Positions 19,034 through 27,589 of a DNA stretch of 64,000 nucleotides are shown here, piece by piece (positions within the stretch are counted from its first letter, which is position 1; each line of letters starts with the position of its first letter). The notes under the pieces were generated by a model. The model did not search any database and was not told the DNA's origin. It was given only the letters and a program-made list of their open reading frames with translations. The DNA comes from Pseudomonadota bacterium (GTDB lineage Bacteria; Pseudomonadota; Alphaproteobacteria; Rhizobiales; Hyphomicrobiaceae): the NCBI GenBank assembly GCA_018242215.1, contig JAFECG010000019.1, positions 310,001-374,000 of the forward strand, written 5' to 3'. The position numbers were made by a program, and so were the translations under genes.

Positions 19034-19960
19034 ATGACCCTTTACCTGCCGATCGCCGAGATGTCGGTTTCCGTCATCGTCTATCTCGCTCTCGGCGTGA
19101 GCATCGGCTTTCTTTCGGGGCTTTTCGGCGTCGGCGGCGCCTTTCTGCTGACGCCGCTTCTGACGTTTCTTGGCATTCCTTCTGCCGTGGCAGTCGCGAC
19201 GAGCGCTTCGCACGTCGTTGCGTCATCGGTTTCGGGCGCAGTGACCCACTATCGGCGTGGCAACGTCGACATCAAGATGGGGCTCGTCATGCTGGGTGGC
19301 AGCCTTGCGGGAACGTATCTCGGTGTCAGCGCCGTGAAGATCCTGCGCGTCGCAGGATATTTCGAGCTGACGGTCTCGCTGATGTACGTCATTTTTCTCG
19401 GGGTCGTCGGCACGATCATTCTGGTCGAAGGGATAAACGCATCCCGTCAGGTGCACGCGGGCGGAGGCACCGCAACGCGCAAATCCGGCCAGCACGGCTG
19501 GCTCGAAGGCCTGCCCTTCAAGATGCGATTTCCCCGATCGAAACTCTATATGAGCGCCGTGCCGCCGGTGATCATCGGCATGTTCATCGGCTGCATGTCG
19601 GCCATCATGGGTATCGGCGGCGGCTTCGTGCTCATTCCGGCCATGATCTATCTGCTCCGGATGCCCACCGGACTGGTCGTCGGGACGTCGCTGTTTCAGA
19701 TCGTTTTTGCAGCGGCCGTCGCGACCGTACTGCACGCGGTCGAAAACAAAACGGTCGATATTGTGCTCGCGCTGATCCTGATCATCGGCGGTGTCATCGG
19801 CGCGCAATTCGGTTCGACCGTCGGCACAAAGCTGCGCGGCGAACACTTGCGCGTCCTGCTCGGAGCGGTCGTTCTGCTTGTCGCGGCACGCATGGCCTTC
19901 GAGCTGGTTCTACCGCCCGATGATGTCTTTTCGCTCGCGACCGTGGCGGGAGCATCATGA
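19034..19960 (+). CDS. TSUP-family (TauE/SafE) membrane permease
   Basis: A 308-residue permease with about eight helices in two repeats. Each repeat carries the TSUP glycine motif: GFLSGLFGVGGAFLLTPLL near residues 25-43 and GCMSAIMGIGGGFVLIPAM near 190-208. TSUP proteins move sulfite, sulfoacetate, thiosulfate or other organic anions, often outward. The stop overlaps the start of the next gene by 4 bases (ATGA), so it is translationally coupled to the TIGR02186 protein. That pairing recurs in alphaproteobacteria. The substrate is unknown; a sulfur anion is the family-based guess. Confidence 0.88.
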   Translation: MTLYLPIAEMSVSVIVYLALGVSIGFLSGLFGVGGAFLLTPLLTFLGIPSAVAVATSASHVVASSVSGAVTHYRRGNVDIKMGLVMLGGSLAGTYLGVSAVKILRVAGYFELTVSLMYVIFLGVVGTIILVEGINASRQVHAGGGTATRKSGQHGWLEGLPFKMRFPRSKLYMSAVPPVIIGMFIGCMSAIMGIGGGFVLIPAMIYLLRMPTGLVVGTSLFQIVFAAAVATVLHAVENKTVDIVLALILIIGGVIGAQFGSTVGTKLRGEHLRVLLGAVVLLVAARMAFELVLPPDDVFSLATVAGAS

Positions 19961-20754
19961 TGCGCCGTCTCATTCGTGCAGCAGTCATTCTAGTCGTTGC
20001 GCTCGGCGGGAGAACGCTGGCAGAACCTGCGAAGGAGGGCGTGGAGGCGGACGCATCAACGCGGCAGGTTGCGATCACATCGAGCTTCACGGGCACCGAG
20101 ATTCTGGTTTTCGGCGCCGTGCAGAACAGCGTGCAGCCCAGTCCCGAAGCCGGGACTTACGACGTCATCGTCGTCGTCGAAGGGATGCCGGCGCCGGTCG
20201 TCGTTCGCAAGAAATCAAGAGTCGGGGGCCTCTGGATCAATACACGATCGATGCGCTTTGCGTCGGTCCCAAGCTATTACGCCATCGCATCGACGCGCGC
20301 GGTCGACGAAATCGCGGACAAGGCCGTGCTCGATGCACATGCGATCGGATTTCATCATGTGAGGATGGTTCCCGCTGCACACAGTCGAACGGAAGCCACT
20401 GATCCTGACGAACTCAAATCCTTCAAGGAGGCGCTGATCCGCCTCAAAGAGAACGAGCGCGTCTACATCAAGTCCGACTTCGGCGTATCGTTCATTGGGC
20501 GCAGTCTCTTCCGGGCGACGATCGCTCTGCCGCCGAACGTTCCGGTCGGACCGCTGACGGCGCATGTCTACCTATTCAAGAAGGGGCAGATGCTCGGCGA
20601 GTACGACAGTCGCGTCATGCTGCAGCGGGAGGGCGTCGAGCGCTATATCCACGAGACGGCGATGTCGCGGCCGTTTCTCTATGGACTCGTCACGGTGCTC
20701 CTGGCGGCGGGTTCAGGTCTTGCGGCGGCGTTTGCGTTCCGCAAGCCGGCTTGA
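19957..20754 (+). CDS. TIGR02186 family (Alph_Pro_TM) membrane-anchored periplasmic protein
   Basis: A 265-residue protein with an N-terminal signal (MRRLIRAAVILVVALGGRTLA), a large periplasmic domain containing the family-typical ITSSFTGTEILVFGAV and FGVSFIGRSLFRATIALP segments, and a C-terminal helix (FLYGLVTVLLAAGSGLAAA). This is the alphaproteobacterial family known only as TIGR02186, usually encoded directly beside a TauE/SafE permease as here, with a 4-base overlap. It probably forms a partner or periplasmic subunit of the permease (inference). It converges on pdeM with only 3 bases between the stops. Confidence 0.88.
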   Translation: MMRRLIRAAVILVVALGGRTLAEPAKEGVEADASTRQVAITSSFTGTEILVFGAVQNSVQPSPEAGTYDVIVVVEGMPAPVVVRKKSRVGGLWINTRSMRFASVPSYYAIASTRAVDEIADKAVLDAHAIGFHHVRMVPAAHSRTEATDPDELKSFKEALIRLKENERVYIKSDFGVSFIGRSLFRATIALPPNVPVGPLTAHVYLFKKGQMLGEYDSRVMLQREGVERYIHETAMSRPFLYGLVTVLLAAGSGLAAAFAFRKPA

Positions 20755-20757
20755 GGC

Positions 20758-21480
20758 TCAATCGTCTCTGAGGAGGCGCGGTGCCACGGGATAAAGACCC
20801 TCATGGCCGAGCATCCAGACATCCAGGCCGTCCATCCCGAACAGCGGTTCGAACACGCCGTCGAGAATGTTCAATCCGCCCGTATAGGCGCCGAAGGCTG
20901 GCATGACGAGGCGAAGGCGATTGCCGACGAAGCACGGGCGGCGCAGCGACGTGCCGTGAAAGACAAGCCGAGCTGCGGGGTGGAAATGTCCGGCGATCTC
21001 GTGCGTTGCGGCGCCGGGCAGCGGTTCGTGCCGGAACGCGAGCCCGCCCACAATGATTTCTTGTACGACGTAACCTGCGAGGGTGCGATCGATCTTCGGA
21101 TCGTGATTGCCGGTGATCCAGATCCAGTCGCGGTCCTCCTGCAGTATGTGCAGGCTTTCAATATCAGCCGCGTCCATTCGGGCGGCGCCGTCGGAATCGT
21201 GCAGGCTGTCGCCGAGCGAGATCACCGTTTCGGGTTGATAGCGGTCGATGAGGGTTGCAAGCTTCCGCAAGGTCTCGCGGGTATCGTAGGGCGGCAGCAT
21301 CTGGCCCCGCGCGGCAAAGGCAGAGCCTTTTTCGAGATGAAGGTCGGAGACGATGAGTGCCCTTTCAGCGGGCCAATAGAGGGCGCCGAACTTGTGGGCT
21401 ACAAAGGCCTTGCCGCAGATGTTGACGGGCTGATCGGCGAAATCATCGAGGCCGATCCGTTCCGGTTTCAGCATGTTCAT
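20758..21480 (-). CDS. pdeM: Ligase-associated DNA damage response endonuclease PdeM
   Basis: A 240-residue calcineurin-like metallophosphoesterase. The metal-binding motifs appear in order: DLHLEKG, GDSLHD, GNHD and the later GHFHP. This composition and the association with an Lhr-like helicase identify PdeM (TIGR04123), a Mn2+-dependent phosphodiesterase/endonuclease found in bacterial DNA repair islands with an ATP-dependent ligase, an exonuclease and a helicase. Its start overlaps the helicase stop by 4 bases, so the two are translated together. The ligase and the exonuclease are absent from this window. Confidence 0.92.
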   Translation of the reverse strand: MNMLKPERIGLDDFADQPVNICGKAFVAHKFGALYWPAERALIVSDLHLEKGSAFAARGQMLPPYDTRETLRKLATLIDRYQPETVISLGDSLHDSDGAARMDAADIESLHILQEDRDWIWITGNHDPKIDRTLAGYVVQEIIVGGLAFRHEPLPGAATHEIAGHFHPAARLVFHGTSLRRPCFVGNRLRLVMPAFGAYTGGLNILDGVFEPLFGMDGLDVWMLGHEGLYPVAPRLLRDD

Positions 21481-24113
21481 TGCGCGGCGTCCCCCGTCGC
21501 TTCGCGGATCAATTCGTCGGCCGCCGCACGCAATATCGCGTCGCGATCCTGACCGTAAACCAGCTCGACTCCGATCTCCAGCAGCACCGGCACGGCGAGC
21601 GGAGACACATGATCCAGAACTTGGTGCCTGATTCGGTTCTTTATGCGAGCGAGAAACGTTCCGAGCCGCCGGATGTCGAGCAGGCCTGTGGCGGCGTCCG
21701 TCCAGGCAGCTTCGAGCAAGAGGTGGTCGGGATCGTGGCGGCGGAGGACATCGTAGATGAGGTCCGTTGAGATCGTCACCTGGCGTCCCGATTTGACCTT
21801 GCCGGGATGGCGGCGCTCGATCAGCCCCGCGATGACAGCAGCCAAGCGAAACGTGCGTTTCATCAGGGCACTTTCGGCGAGCCAGGCGTCGAGATCGTCG
21901 CCGAGCATGTCCTCATCGAAGAGCTCGGCGAGCGAAAGCTTCCCGTCGGCAATGAGACCAGAGATATCACCATGGCCCCAGACGGCCAGCGCGTAGTCGT
22001 TCGCGACAAAGCCGACCGGATGTGCGCCGATGCGGTCGAGGCGGCGCGTCAGCAGCATGCCGAGCGTCTGATGCGCAAGCCTGCCTTCGAAGGGATAAGC
22101 GACGAGGAAATGGCGATTGCCTCGCGGAAATGTCTCGACGAGGACTTCGTCCTGGGCCGGGATGACGGAGAATTCGGTCTGCAGCTCGAGCCAATTGGCG
22201 ACGGGATTTGGCAATCCCGACCAGACGCTCGGGTCCGACAGCATATCGCGAACGCGGCGTGCGAGGTGCGTCGAGAGCGGAAACTTGCCGCCGTCGTAGC
22301 TCGGCACCATCGGATCTTCAGTGGCGGCGCGCGTGACGAAGACTTCGGTGTCGCGAATGCCCTCGAAGCGCAGCACCTGCCCGGCGAAGACGAACGTGTC
22401 TCCGGGCGTCAGTTGTTCGGCGAAATACTCTTCGACCTCGCCTAAGACGCGGCCGCCCATGCTGGGCATTCGCTTGGCGCCGCGATGGGCGATGAGGCGG
22501 ACTTTCAGATGGGGCGCGTCGACGATGGTTCCGATGTTCAGGCGGTATTGCTGCGCTATCGCGGGATTGGCGACGCGGAGCTTGCCGTTGTCCGTCGGCC
22601 TGAGCTTGGCGAAGCGTTCGTAGGAACGGAGTGCGTAACCTCCTGTCGAAACAAAATCGACGGTCCGGTCGAACTGGCTTCGCGTGAGACCAGCGTACGG
22701 GAGGGCCGAGCGCACTTCATCGAAGAGCGCAGCGGGATCGAACGGAGCTTCGCACGCCATACCGAGCACATGCTGGGCGAGGACATCGAGCGCGCCGCTG
22801 CGTGAGAGCTGGGCGTCCTGGTCTCCGGCTTCGGCGGCCTGCTGAGCGGCCCGGCATTCGAGAACCTCAAAGCGATTGCCGGGGACGAGGATCGCCTCGG
22901 ACGGTTCGTCGAGGCGGTGATTGGCCCGGCCGATGCGTTGAAGAAGGCGGCTCGCGCCTTTCGGTGCACCAAGATGGATGACGAGATCGACGTCGCCCCA
23001 GTCGATGCCCAGATCGAGCGTTGAAGTCGCGACGATGGCGCGCAGGCGCCCTTCCGCCATCGCCGCTTCGACTTTCTTGCGCTGGGCGCCATCGAGCGAA
23101 CCATGATGCAACCCGATGGGCAAACTGTCGTCGTTGATCCGCCAGAGTTCCTGGAAGGCATATTCCGCTTGCATTCGCGTGTTCACGAAAACGAGCGAGA
23201 GTTTGTGCGCGCGGATCGCATCGTAGACCTCGCGCATGGCGTAGCGGGCGGTGTGGCCCGTCCAAGGGATCTCGTTTTCGGCTTCGAGAATTCGGATGAT
23301 CGGTTTGGCGCCGCCTTTGACCGTGACGATGTCGGCAAGGTGCGTCGTCGTTTCCGGTTCGGTCTGAGCGACGAGATAACCGCGAAGCTCGCTCGGCCGC
23401 GCGACGGTCGCGGATAATCCGATGGTCATGACGTTCGGTGCGAGCTTGCGCAGTCGTGCCAGATCGAGAGCGAGCAGATCGCCGCGCTTCGATGCCGCGA
23501 GTGCGTGGAGCTCGTCGAAGATGATCGTATCGAGATCGGCGAAAAGATATGGCGCGTCCGGGTGGCTCAAGAGGAGCGCGACCTGCTCGGGCGTCGTCAG
23601 AAGGATGTGGGGCGGTTTCACGCGCTGGCGTTGCCGCCGCGCGAGAGAGGTGTCGCCGGTGCGCGTTTCAGTGCGAACCTTGAGACCCATCTCTTCGATT
23701 GGGTGCGTGAGGTTGCGCTCGACGTCGGCAGCGAGAGCTTTCAGCGGCGAGACGTAGAGCGTGTAAAGGCCCGCGCCGGTCTTTTTTCGATTGCCATTAT
23801 GGATCGAGATCAGACTCGGCAGGAAGCCGGCAAGCGTTTTGCCGGCGCCCGTCGGAGCGATGAGAAGCGTCGATCGGCGTTCGCGTGCGGCTTCGAGAAG
23901 CGCAAGCTGATGTGGCCTCGGGGTCCAGCCGCGGCGCGCGAACCAGGCCGCAATCTCGGGCGGCAGTTGCACCGTCGCCGAAGAGGTGCGCGGGGGGCGC
24001 GACTTCTTCTTTTCGGACGGTGCGACCAAAGCGGCGCTGCGCGGCTTGCTTTTCGCGGGCCGCGCTTTCGGCCGCAGCTTTTGCGGAGGCTTTTCGGTGG
24101 CTTTGCGCGGCAC
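21477..24113 (-). CDS. Ligase-associated DEXH-box DNA helicase (Lhr-like)
   Basis: An 878-residue SF2 helicase. After a basic, low-complexity N-terminus (about 50 residues rich in K, R, P) come Walker A APTGAGKT, motif II DELH, motif III SAT, and in the second RecA domain STLDLGIDWGDVDLVIHLG and the QRIGRANHR motif VI. A winged-helix and large C-terminal Lhr-type region follow. This matches TIGR04121, the helicase of the ligase-associated repair cluster, and is shorter than E. coli Lhr. Lhr proteins translocate 3'-5' on ssDNA and unwind RNA-DNA hybrids. It is translationally coupled to pdeM. The role in repair is family knowledge. Confidence 0.93.
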   Translation of the reverse strand: MPRKATEKPPQKLRPKARPAKSKPRSAALVAPSEKKKSRPPRTSSATVQLPPEIAAWFARRGWTPRPHQLALLEAARERRSTLLIAPTGAGKTLAGFLPSLISIHNGNRKKTGAGLYTLYVSPLKALAADVERNLTHPIEEMGLKVRTETRTGDTSLARRQRQRVKPPHILLTTPEQVALLLSHPDAPYLFADLDTIIFDELHALAASKRGDLLALDLARLRKLAPNVMTIGLSATVARPSELRGYLVAQTEPETTTHLADIVTVKGGAKPIIRILEAENEIPWTGHTARYAMREVYDAIRAHKLSLVFVNTRMQAEYAFQELWRINDDSLPIGLHHGSLDGAQRKKVEAAMAEGRLRAIVATSTLDLGIDWGDVDLVIHLGAPKGASRLLQRIGRANHRLDEPSEAILVPGNRFEVLECRAAQQAAEAGDQDAQLSRSGALDVLAQHVLGMACEAPFDPAALFDEVRSALPYAGLTRSQFDRTVDFVSTGGYALRSYERFAKLRPTDNGKLRVANPAIAQQYRLNIGTIVDAPHLKVRLIAHRGAKRMPSMGGRVLGEVEEYFAEQLTPGDTFVFAGQVLRFEGIRDTEVFVTRAATEDPMVPSYDGGKFPLSTHLARRVRDMLSDPSVWSGLPNPVANWLELQTEFSVIPAQDEVLVETFPRGNRHFLVAYPFEGRLAHQTLGMLLTRRLDRIGAHPVGFVANDYALAVWGHGDISGLIADGKLSLAELFDEDMLGDDLDAWLAESALMKRTFRLAAVIAGLIERRHPGKVKSGRQVTISTDLIYDVLRRHDPDHLLLEAAWTDAATGLLDIRRLGTFLARIKNRIRHQVLDHVSPLAVPVLLEIGVELVYGQDRDAILRAAADELIREATGDAAQ

Positions 24114-24168
24114 GTGTCAGACTTCGTTCCGATAAAGGTGACTGTACCGCCCCGCTGTCGTTATATGC

Positions 24169-25266
24169 CTAAAGCGGTTGTTTCGCCCAGTAGTCGGCGT
24201 GGCGGCCTCGGATGGCGGTGAGGCTCGACTGTCCGCCGCTCTTCAGCGTTTCGGCGAGGAAGGATTTGATCTCTCCGATGAGGCCGGGCCCTTCATACAC
24301 AAGGCCCGTGTAAAGCTGCAACAATGTGGCACCGGCCTCGACTTTTTCGAGCGCCTGCTTGCCATTGCCGATGCCCCCAATGCCGATGAGCGGAATCTTG
24401 CCCTCGGTTTCCCGAAAAATCCGTGCGAGCATGGCGGTCGAGCGCCGGAAAAGCGGTTGGCCGGACAGTCCACCTGCCTCCCTCGCGGCGGACGATTTGA
24501 TGCCGTCGCGTGCCAGAGTCGTATTCGATACGGCGATGCCGTCGACGCCGTGCGCAAGAAGCCGTTCGACGATTGGCCTGATATCATCTTCTGCGATGTC
24601 CGGTGCGATCTTGACGATGACGGGGCGACGGAGAGCGCCGTCTTTGACCAGACGAGACCGCGCGGACATGATGCGCGTCAGGAGTTCGTCCAGTGCTTCC
24701 GGGGCCTGAAGGTCGCGGAGGCCCGGAGTATTCGGAGACGAGATGTTGACCGTGAAGTAGCTCGCGACCGAATTGAAGCGCATCACCCCAAGAACGTAAT
24801 CTTCGCCGCGGTCCAGACTTTCCTTGTTGGCGCCGATGTTGACGCCGACGATGCCACCCCGGCTTTTACGGGCTTCAAGGCGCTTCAGCGCGGCGGCATG
24901 TCCACCGTTGTTGAAGCCAAGACGGTTGATGAGAGCTTTTTCATCAACAAGGCGAAAAACGCGCGGGCGTGGATTGCCGCTCTGCGGCTGCGGCGTGATC
25001 GTGCCGATTTCCGCGAAGCCGCAGCCCATGCCGAGGATCGCGTCGGGAACACGTGCGTCTTTGTCGTAACCGGCGGCGATGCCGACGGGATTTGGAAACT
25101 CGAGCCCGAAGACCGATTGCGCCAGTACCCGATCATCGGCCTTGATGGAGCGCGGATAAAGCCCACATTCGAGCGCCATCAGAGACGCTTCATGTGCTTC
25201 CTCGGGGCCGAGCGTGAAAAGGGCAGGGCGCGCAAAACGGTAGACGTTCTTCAACAAGCGAACCAT
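24169..25266 (-). CDS. pyrD: Dihydroorotate dehydrogenase (quinone), class 2
   Basis: A 365-residue class 2 enzyme that oxidises dihydroorotate to orotate with a membrane quinone in pyrimidine synthesis. An N-terminal amphipathic region (MVRLLKNVYRFARPALF) is the membrane-associating part of class 2 enzymes. The FMN barrel shows PNPVGIAAGYDKDA, GFAEIGTITP and NRLGFNNGG; the catalytic serine is in NISSPNTPGLRDLQ; the C-terminal phosphate-binding stretch is IGIGGIGNGKQALEKVEAGA. The start overlaps the end of the DUF952 gene by 16 bases, so both are in one transcript. Confidence 0.96.
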   Translation of the reverse strand: MVRLLKNVYRFARPALFTLGPEEAHEASLMALECGLYPRSIKADDRVLAQSVFGLEFPNPVGIAAGYDKDARVPDAILGMGCGFAEIGTITPQPQSGNPRPRVFRLVDEKALINRLGFNNGGHAAALKRLEARKSRGGIVGVNIGANKESLDRGEDYVLGVMRFNSVASYFTVNISSPNTPGLRDLQAPEALDELLTRIMSARSRLVKDGALRRPVIVKIAPDIAEDDIRPIVERLLAHGVDGIAVSNTTLARDGIKSSAAREAGGLSGQPLFRRSTAMLARIFRETEGKIPLIGIGGIGNGKQALEKVEAGATLLQLYTGLVYEGPGLIGEIKSFLAETLKSGGQSSLTAIRGRHADYWAKQPL

Positions 25267-25604
25267 TCCTCTTCGATTTGTGGAACTCCGCTTTCATTGT
25301 TGATCAACGGACGCTGCCACAACGCATCTGAAACTGATATATTGGCGTAGAGGTGCGGGAAAAGCTCTCCGCCGCGAGATTGTTCCCATTTGAGTTCGGG
25401 GCCTAGCTTCGAGGCTTCGAATGCGATGAGAACGAGATCGTCTTTGCCTTTGAAATGCTTTTCTAATGTACCTGGCAACTGATGTTGGGTCGAAAAATGG
25501 ATAAATCCATCCCGGCGGTCGTCGGACGAGCCTTCAAAATATCCGGTTCTGGTCGCTTTGGACCATTCCGTCGCGGACGTGATTTTGTAGATGATATTTT
25601 GCAT
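25251..25604 (-). CDS. DUF952 family protein
   Basis: A 117-residue cytoplasmic protein. The family features are the N-terminal IYKITSATEW, the DGFIHFSTQHQL segment and the C-terminal PHLYANISVSDAL. DUF952 is a small alpha/beta family whose activity is not established; structural similarity to ADP-ribosyl-transfer folds has been suggested. The ATG at 25604 gives the family length, whereas a start further upstream would add unconserved residues. It overlaps pyrD by 16 bases; this DUF952-pyrD order is conserved in Hyphomicrobiales. Confidence 0.85.
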   Translation of the reverse strand: MQNIIYKITSATEWSKATRTGYFEGSSDDRRDGFIHFSTQHQLPGTLEKHFKGKDDLVLIAFEASKLGPELKWEQSRGGELFPHLYANISVSDALWQRPLINNESGVPQIEEEWFAC

Positions 25605-25789
25605 GAAAGAGATTGAGCTTTGACGATGCTCGCAAAGGGATATCATTAGGTCGCAGCCGCAGGCGGGGAGCGGCGCAGCCACATGGCCGTTGCTATCACG
25701 GTTGGCCATTCGCGCAACCCGTTTCGACTGTCGAGTGTTTATTCCGTTCGCGGGCAGCGTCCTTTTCCGCGAGTGGCAGGTAAGGGGTC

Positions 25790-27568
25790 TTGGTTTTCGT
25801 GTATCCGACGGCGTCGCTCACAATTTCAGAATTGTTCTCTGGACCCTACCTGCTGAACATTCCGCTTTTTCAGAGGCCCTATTCGTGGGGTCGCGAGCAG
25901 GCCGAGCAGCTTCTCGACGATCTGATGGAGGCGGCCGGCATCGCTTCCGAGCAGGAGGCGGATCAGACTTATTTTCTCGGCGCCGTTGTGTTGATGGACG
26001 GCCATGGCACCGAGACCGTGAAGCTGTCGCCCAAAATGACGCCCCGAGAATTCGGCGTGATCGACGGACAACAACGCATCGTGACGCTGATGACGCTGCT
26101 TGCGGTCTTGCGCGATCTCGAGACCGATCAGCGCAAGCCGATCGGCAAGCGGGCACAGAGCATGCTTGTCGCGCAGCTCGGAACTCGGTTCTTCAGGACC
26201 GAGCGCTTCCGCTTGCATCTTTCGACCCGGGAACGCGCTGTTTTCGAGGACAACGTCCTGCTTCCGGGAAGCTCAATCCTGCCAGCTTACCTCGCGGCGC
26301 CCTCGTTGGCGGAGGCGACACTTCTCGAGGTTCGCGATCGCTTCAGGGCGGTGCTGTCGGAGGTGCCCGCCACGGCGCGGCGAACGCTGGCGGATTTCAT
26401 CGCGGACTGCTGCTACGTGGTGGTGATCGTCGGGCGGGATATCGATCGTTCGCATCAGATGTTCGTCGTTCTGAACGAACGTGGGAAAAGGCTGCAGCGC
26501 GACGATATCTTAAAGTCGGATATCCTGGCTCGCATGTCCACGGGTGATGCCAAGTGGGCGGTCGGTATGTGGGACGAAATGAGCTTGGCGCTCGGTGACG
26601 GGTTCGAAGCCTTTTTCGGGCATGTGAGGACGATCTACGGTCACGGGCGCCTCCAGATCGTTTCCGGCGTGCGGCAGGTCATCCGTGACAGCGGCGGCTC
26701 GGAAGCGTTCTTCAAAGACGTTTTCCTGCCGCTTGCGAAAGCGTACGTGCTCGTTCGCAGCAACGGCGAAGGCGTGCTGCCCGTGGAGATGCAGCGGACG
26801 CTCATCTATCTGAACCGGCTTCCCGAGGCCGATTGGGCACCGGCTGCGATCGTTGCCTTGAAAGACTGGAAGCGCGATCCGGCACGATCGGCCTTCCTCC
26901 TAAAAGAAATCGAGCGGCTCGCCATGTTGACGCGGCTTTTGTGCGCCGGGTCGGGGAAGCGTGTCCGCCGCTTTGCGGAACTCATCAAAGTGATGCGTTC
27001 GGGAGTGCCGATCGATGCATCGCATCCTGTCCTGCAGCTGTCGCGCGACGAGCTTCGCGGCATTGCGTTCCACCTGAAAGACTTCCACAAGCGCAACCCG
27101 AAGGTCTGCAAGCTGCTTCTGCTGCGGCTGGGCGATGAGATGGCCGGAAGGATGGATACGGTCGACCCTGATTGCTATACGGTCGAGCATGTTTTGCCGC
27201 AGCGGCCTGCCGCGACGAGCCCGTGGCGACACACGTTTGCGAGCGCTGAAGAGCGCGCACAACTCGTCGAGAGCCTCGGCAATCTCGTTCTGATCACGCA
27301 GCAGGATAACGACCGCGCGCGCAATGCGTCGTGGGAAGACAAAAAGGCGATCTACGCAAAGTCTTTGGACAAGTCCGCGCCGCTTGCAATCACACGAGAT
27401 GTTCTCGAAGAGCGCGAATGGCGCAGGTCGCAGATCGAAGCGCGTGAACTGCGCCTCATCGCGTTGATCGATCAGCTCTGGCGGACTGATGTGCTCAGTC
27501 AGAGACGGGCAGCGCGGGCAGCATCGGATCCTGTGGGCGAGCCAGAAACAGTCCGGCGCATCGCATAG
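25790..27568 (+). CDS. Single-chain DUF262/DUF1524 (GmrSD-like) protein
   Basis: A 592-residue protein joining both halves of the GmrSD type IV restriction family. The DUF262 (GmrS-like) domain has IPLFQRPYSW at residues 24-33 and IDGQQR at 91-96, the ParB/Srx-like nucleotide-hydrolysis motifs. The C-terminal DUF1524 (GmrD-like) domain has VEHVLPQ at about 465-471, a His-Me finger nuclease motif, followed by LGNLVLITQQDNDRARN. Such proteins cleave DNA carrying modified bases, typically phage hydroxymethyl- or glucosylated cytosine. It starts at TTG 25790 (AAGGGG upstream) or GTG 25799. No methylase, integrase or other defence gene is adjacent. Biological target is inferred. Confidence 0.85.
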   Translation: MVFVYPTASLTISELFSGPYLLNIPLFQRPYSWGREQAEQLLDDLMEAAGIASEQEADQTYFLGAVVLMDGHGTETVKLSPKMTPREFGVIDGQQRIVTLMTLLAVLRDLETDQRKPIGKRAQSMLVAQLGTRFFRTERFRLHLSTRERAVFEDNVLLPGSSILPAYLAAPSLAEATLLEVRDRFRAVLSEVPATARRTLADFIADCCYVVVIVGRDIDRSHQMFVVLNERGKRLQRDDILKSDILARMSTGDAKWAVGMWDEMSLALGDGFEAFFGHVRTIYGHGRLQIVSGVRQVIRDSGGSEAFFKDVFLPLAKAYVLVRSNGEGVLPVEMQRTLIYLNRLPEADWAPAAIVALKDWKRDPARSAFLLKEIERLAMLTRLLCAGSGKRVRRFAELIKVMRSGVPIDASHPVLQLSRDELRGIAFHLKDFHKRNPKVCKLLLLRLGDEMAGRMDTVDPDCYTVEHVLPQRPAATSPWRHTFASAEERAQLVESLGNLVLITQQDNDRARNASWEDKKAIYAKSLDKSAPLAITRDVLEEREWRRSQIEARELRLIALIDQLWRTDVLSQRRAARAASDPVGEPETVRRIA

Positions 27569-27589
27569 AGACCGCGCCGCCGCTCAGCA

